From Rhizobium sp. CFBP 8762 (lineage in GTDB: Bacteria; Pseudomonadota; Alphaproteobacteria; Rhizobiales; Rhizobiaceae): a stretch of 64,000 nt of DNA. The first letter of the stretch is position 1. Each line of letters opens with the position of its first letter. Made by a program: the position numbers and the translations under genes. The DNA is taken from NCBI RefSeq assembly GCF_014841565.1, contig NZ_JACYUD010000002.1, positions 600,628-664,627 on the forward strand, written 5' to 3'. The notes below the pieces were generated by a model. The model saw only the letters and a program-made list of their open reading frames with translations, ran no database searches and had not been told where the DNA came from. Of this stretch, positions 60,475 through 64,000 are shown one piece after another.

Positions 60475-61776
60475 ATGACATCTTTGAGTGGGTCATTGGA
60501 GCGGGACGTAACAGATAGTCCGGGCATAACGTCCGAGCCGTTAATGCTGGAAAAGCGCGTGAGCTGGCTGTTCATAGCTGTGCTGTTTTGCGCTCAGACA
60601 CTGTTTTTCATTTCACTGCTTGGGCCGGCCATCATCGGCATCAGCGTCAAGGTGCAAACTCTTGTGCCAGCGGACCAGAAGACCACCGCGCTCGCACTGG
60701 TCGCGACACTGGGTGCCTTGTCGGCGGTATTTTCCAATGTCATTTTCGGTCGCCTGTCGGATAGAACCACGGGACGCTTTGGCCGCAGACGGCCATGGAT
60801 CATTGGCGGCACGATCACCATGTTGTGCGGTCTGGCAGGGGTTGCTGCAGCGCCCACCACGATTGCGATGGCCCTTGCATGGGCGTTGACCCAAGCCGGT
60901 GCAAATATGGTCATTGCTCCGTTTTATGCCAGCGCAGCGGATCGCGTTCCAAAGTCCCAAAGAGGTCTGGTGACGTCCCTGATGGGGCTTTCTCCCAGCC
61001 TTGGCGTGATGGGCGGCGTCTACATCGCAAAGGCTTTTGTTGCCAACATGTGGCTGCTGTTCGTGCCGATGGCGCTCATCGCAGTGGTTGCTATGCTGCT
61101 GTATTGCATCGTTCTTCCCGATCAGCGGATGTCGGTTCCGCCGCCGCGCTTGTCATGGAAGGAAATCCTTCAGACATTCTACGTGAACCCACGGCTGTTT
61201 CCCGACTTTAGCTACGCATGGCTGTCTCGCTGCCTGATCGAGATTGCGATGTATTTGTTCGTGACCTACCGGTTGTTCTTCATTCAGGATCGCCTGATGC
61301 TTCCGGTTGCCGAAGCTGCGCTCATCGTCAGCACCGGCGTCCTCTGCTACACGCTGGCGCTCATGCCATCGGCTTTGATAGCCGGCAAACTTTCTGACAA
61401 AACCGGAAAACGAAAGGTCTTTGTCGGCTTTTCCGCTGTTGTCTTTGCTATCGGAACAGTCCTGCTCGCCTTCGTTCATGATGCACAAACGTTCTACATC
61501 GTTGAGGCGCTTCTCGGTCTCTCCTACGGTGTTTATATGGGTGTTGACCTTGCGCTGGTGATGGATGTGCTTCCGGACCAGAAAAACCCCGGCAAGGATC
61601 TCGGCATCTTCAATATCGCAAAGGCTTTCCCGCAGGCTGCCGCTCCGGCAATCGGCGCGACGTTGCTGGCCGTGGGTGCCGACGGCGCAAAGAACTACAC
61701 CTTCCTGCTTGTGGTTGCCGGGATCATCGGGATCGGCGGCGCGTTGGCAGTCATTCCAATCAAAAAGGTACGTTGA
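60475..61776 (+). CDS. MFS/GPH-type sugar transporter
   Basis: A 433-residue transporter with 12 predicted membrane helices. The loop between helices 2 and 3 reads FGRLSDRTTGRFGRRRPWIIGG, the major facilitator signature in the form typical of sucrose and glycoside carriers, repeated as AGKLSDKTGKRKVFVG in the second half. Being fused in transcription to a GH3 beta-glucosidase (stop and start share one base, TGATG) it probably imports a beta-glucoside or oligosaccharide. GGGAGGAGG lies before the ATG. Confidence 0.87.
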   Translation: MTSLSGSLERDVTDSPGITSEPLMLEKRVSWLFIAVLFCAQTLFFISLLGPAIIGISVKVQTLVPADQKTTALALVATLGALSAVFSNVIFGRLSDRTTGRFGRRRPWIIGGTITMLCGLAGVAAAPTTIAMALAWALTQAGANMVIAPFYASAADRVPKSQRGLVTSLMGLSPSLGVMGGVYIAKAFVANMWLLFVPMALIAVVAMLLYCIVLPDQRMSVPPPRLSWKEILQTFYVNPRLFPDFSYAWLSRCLIEIAMYLFVTYRLFFIQDRLMLPVAEAALIVSTGVLCYTLALMPSALIAGKLSDKTGKRKVFVGFSAVVFAIGTVLLAFVHDAQTFYIVEALLGLSYGVYMGVDLALVMDVLPDQKNPGKDLGIFNIAKAFPQAAAPAIGATLLAVGADGAKNYTFLLVVAGIIGIGGALAVIPIKKVR

Positions 61777-64000
61777 TGTCGGTAGAACCTATGAACACAA
61801 CAGGCGGGATCGAAGAAGACATTCTACAAGCGCTCGCTGTCCTGTCGCTGGAAGAGAAGGTTGCGCTCGTCCGGGGAGCCGATTTCTGGTCTACCACCCC
61901 AATCGAGAGGATCGGACTGCGCCGCATCGTCTTCTCGGATGGACCATCGGGTGTGCGGGGCGAGCGCTGGGACGAGCGCTCACCCTCCCTCAGCCTGCCC
62001 TGCGGCTCGGCCATGGCTGCTTCGTTCGATGTTGAACTGGCTTACCAGTATGGCGCGGTATGTGCGCAGGAAGCGGTGCGCAAGGGCGTTGATGTCGTGC
62101 TTGGCCCAACGATCAATCTGCATCGCTCACCCCGTGGCGGGCGCCATTTCGAATGCCTCAGTGAAGACCCGTGGCTGACGGCCGACATGGCAGCGGCCTA
62201 TGTCAAAGGGGTGCAGGAGCAAGGCATCGCCGCGACACCCAAGCACTACATCGCCAATGATTCAGAAACAGAACGATATACGGTCGATGTTCGGGTCTGC
62301 GAAAAAACCCTGCGGGAACTGTACCTGATCCCGTTCGAGTCCGCTGTGAAGGCCGGTGCATGGGCCTTGATGAGCGCCTATAACAGTGTCAACGGCGTGA
62401 CCATGTCCGAACACGACCTGCTGACCGCGCCTCTCGATCACGAATGGGGTTTCGACGGTGCGATTGTGTCCGACTGGACCGGTGTGCGCAGCCTGAAATC
62501 CGCCTCTGCGGGTCAGGATCTGGCGATGCCCGGACCCGCGCCGGCATGGGCCAACCTGTCGCAAGCGGTGCGCGACGGCGAGATTCGCGAGGCTGATCTG
62601 GACAGGAAAGTCATCCGTCTGCTTCGTCTGGCCGCGCGTGTCGGAGCCTTTGGCACCGCCAAACGGACGTCCACGGTTTCAGGCGAAACCGATATTGATC
62701 GGGACTCGACCAACCGGGATCTCAGCAAAACGTTTGCGGTGTCCGGCATGGTGCTGCTGAAAAACGAAAGCATGTTGCCGCTCTCCCCCGCCGACGTCAA
62801 AAGCATTGCGGTAATCGGGCAAAATGCGGTCGAAGGACGGTTCCAGGGCGGCGGCAGCGCGACAGTGTTGCCCAACCGGGTCGTCAGTCCGCTCGAAGGC
62901 ATAAAAACATCGTTCGCGGATGCAGCGGTGCAATACAGCCAGGGTTACAACATCAATGAGGGGCTGATACCGTTTCCTGTGGAATGGCTGGTTAATCCCC
63001 GGACCGGTGAGCGGGGGCTGATCGCCACCTTCTACGACGAAGACAACAACATTCTCCAACAGGATGACAGGTTTGCGGCTCGTTTGGTCTGGATGAATGG
63101 TGACGCGCCGCTTGATACGGCCCGCAAACTCGTCTTGCGCACCAACCTGCAAGCGCCAGCATTTGCCCGTATGGAAATGGGCGTCGGCACGACGCTGAAC
63201 ACCCGTTTCACCGTCAACGGACAAACAGTCTTCGACTGCGCTCCGACAAAAGGCGACCGGCAACTGGGCGCATCGTTCGCTTTCCCGCCGCTTGAGACCG
63301 CAACAGTGGATCTGGAGGCCTCGAATATCATTGAGGTGGAATTCGACCTACAGTCTTCCAGAGGCCATTTTACCAGCGCAATCGGTATCACGCTCGGCTA
63401 CGTTCAGATGCCGCAGGACCATGACGCTTTGTTGGCGGAGGCAGTCGAGACTGCGCGTGCCTGCGAGGTGGCAGTCGTCGTGGTCGGCACCAATTTTCGA
63501 CATGAGGCGGAGGGCAGAGACCGCGCTCTGCTGAAACTGCCGGGACATCAGGATGCGTTGGTCCGTGCCGTTGTGGCGGCGAACCCCAATACCATTGTTA
63601 TCGTCAATGCGGGTGCACCGGTCGAGATGCCATGGCGGCACGACGTCAAGGCCTTGCTGATATCGTGGTTTGGCGGACAGGAGTTCGGCAGAGCCATCGG
63701 CGATATTCTGACAGGTGAAGCCGAGCCCGGAGGACGCTTGCCGACAACGTGGCCGAGCACGCTGGAGGAAACCCCCGTCAGCGAGGTTGTTCCCACCGAC
63801 GGGATGCTGACATACAGCGAAGGCATTCACATTGGCTATCGAAGCTGGTTGCGCGCGGGAAAAACCCCGGCCTATCCGTTCGGTTTCGGTCTGGGTTACA
63901 CGACCTGGGAACTGCGCGACCTGCGCGTGGCGAGGCAGGATGACAGCGCTGTTGAGGTGTGTGTCTGTGTCGCCAACACGGGGCAGCGGTCCGGTACGCA
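61776..64000 (+). CDS. GH3 beta-glucosidase with PA14 insert (3' end cut off by window)
   Basis: 741 residues are visible of a family 3 glycoside hydrolase. Substrate-binding KHYIANDSETER and the nucleophile Asp233 in GAIVSDWTG lie in the first domain. A second alpha/beta domain starts near 320, and a PA14 domain is inserted at about 395-545 (GLIATFYDEDN onward), as in beta-glucosidases that act on cellobiose or gentiobiose. EAEGRDR probably holds the acid/base Glu. No signal peptide is present, so it is cytoplasmic and acts on imported glucosides. The fibronectin-like C-terminal domain runs off the window. Confidence 0.9.
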   Translation, partial: MSVEPMNTTGGIEEDILQALAVLSLEEKVALVRGADFWSTTPIERIGLRRIVFSDGPSGVRGERWDERSPSLSLPCGSAMAASFDVELAYQYGAVCAQEAVRKGVDVVLGPTINLHRSPRGGRHFECLSEDPWLTADMAAAYVKGVQEQGIAATPKHYIANDSETERYTVDVRVCEKTLRELYLIPFESAVKAGAWALMSAYNSVNGVTMSEHDLLTAPLDHEWGFDGAIVSDWTGVRSLKSASAGQDLAMPGPAPAWANLSQAVRDGEIREADLDRKVIRLLRLAARVGAFGTAKRTSTVSGETDIDRDSTNRDLSKTFAVSGMVLLKNESMLPLSPADVKSIAVIGQNAVEGRFQGGGSATVLPNRVVSPLEGIKTSFADAAVQYSQGYNINEGLIPFPVEWLVNPRTGERGLIATFYDEDNNILQQDDRFAARLVWMNGDAPLDTARKLVLRTNLQAPAFARMEMGVGTTLNTRFTVNGQTVFDCAPTKGDRQLGASFAFPPLETATVDLEASNIIEVEFDLQSSRGHFTSAIGITLGYVQMPQDHDALLAEAVETARACEVAVVVVGTNFRHEAEGRDRALLKLPGHQDALVRAVVAANPNTIVIVNAGAPVEMPWRHDVKALLISWFGGQEFGRAIGDILTGEAEPGGRLPTTWPSTLEETPVSEVVPTDGMLTYSEGIHIGYRSWLRAGKTPAYPFGFGLGYTTWELRDLRVARQDDSAVEVCVCVANTGQRSGT

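Noticed and set aside
1-64000. tRNA, rRNA, CRISPR arrays, insertion-sequence transposases or phage genes
   Set aside because: Gaps between genes were read for cloverleaf-like, repeat-spacer or transposase signatures and none was convincing. The only mobile-like items are the short palindromic repeats.

Overview
The window looks like chromosomal DNA of a Rhizobiales (Hyphomicrobiales) alphaproteobacterium. The reasons are an rkp-type (rhizobial K-antigen) capsule cluster in the order known from Sinorhizobium (rkpA-G-H-I-J), an HWE-type LOV histidine kinase preceded by an EcfG-like promoter, short palindromic repeats of the kind common in rhizobial intergenic DNA, and many LacI/LysR-controlled ABC uptake operons. 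The genus cannot be fixed from the sequence alone. I saw no rRNA, tRNA, CRISPR array, transposase or prophage gene.

Region 1 (1-27,764) is a surface-polysaccharide island. At the left edge is a cut-off LOV blue-light histidine kinase. It is followed, reading leftward, by rkpA (a giant reducing PKS/FAS), rkpG (alpha-oxoamine synthase family), rkpH (short-chain reductase resembling 3-ketosphinganine reductases), rkpI (LTA-synthase-like phosphotransferase) and rkpJ (KpsS-like Kdo transferase). A small membrane protein with a Pro/Ala-rich tail sits between AT-rich spacers. A rightward operon encodes a glycosyltransferase, a secreted eight-cysteine protein of unknown function and an export set (KpsM-, KpsT- and KpsE-like); the KpsT-like ATPase lacks several catalytic motifs. 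A leftward operon encodes a Wza/KpsD-like outer-membrane exporter, a glycosyltransferase and three polysaccharide pyruvyltransferase modules (two fused), closed by an intrinsic terminator; a GT61 glycosyltransferase follows. Together these could make a lipid anchor, build and pyruvylate a polysaccharide, and export it.

Region 2 (28,171-33,850) carries an ArgP-like regulator divergent from a LysE/ArgO exporter, then an L-idonate/ketogluconate module: LacI regulator, L-idonate 5-dehydrogenase, 2-hydroxyacid dehydrogenase and gluconate 5-dehydrogenase. A perfect 16-bp palindrome lies in the divergent promoter.

Region 3 (33,881-45,619) holds an SDR, a polar amino acid ABC transporter and an RraA-type aldolase in one operon with a divergent LysR gene. 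Next to it is a tightly overlapped biotin carboxylase/5-oxoprolinase cluster (accB, accC, a carrier-like protein lacking the biotinyl lysine, pxpB, pxpC, pxpA) ending in an aspartate aminotransferase. Together they suggest catabolism of a glutamate- or oxoproline-like compound.

Region 4 (45,787-53,161) is a sugar ABC operon under a divergent LacI regulator with a readable promoter and tandem operators. It ends in a D-tagatose 3-epimerase-like isomerase and a small P-loop kinase. Region 5 (53,176-64,000) holds nadABC, a DUF1232 protein, a DedA protein, a MarR/FAD-monooxygenase pair, and a TetR gene divergent from an MFS transporter plus a GH3 beta-glucosidase that runs off the right edge.
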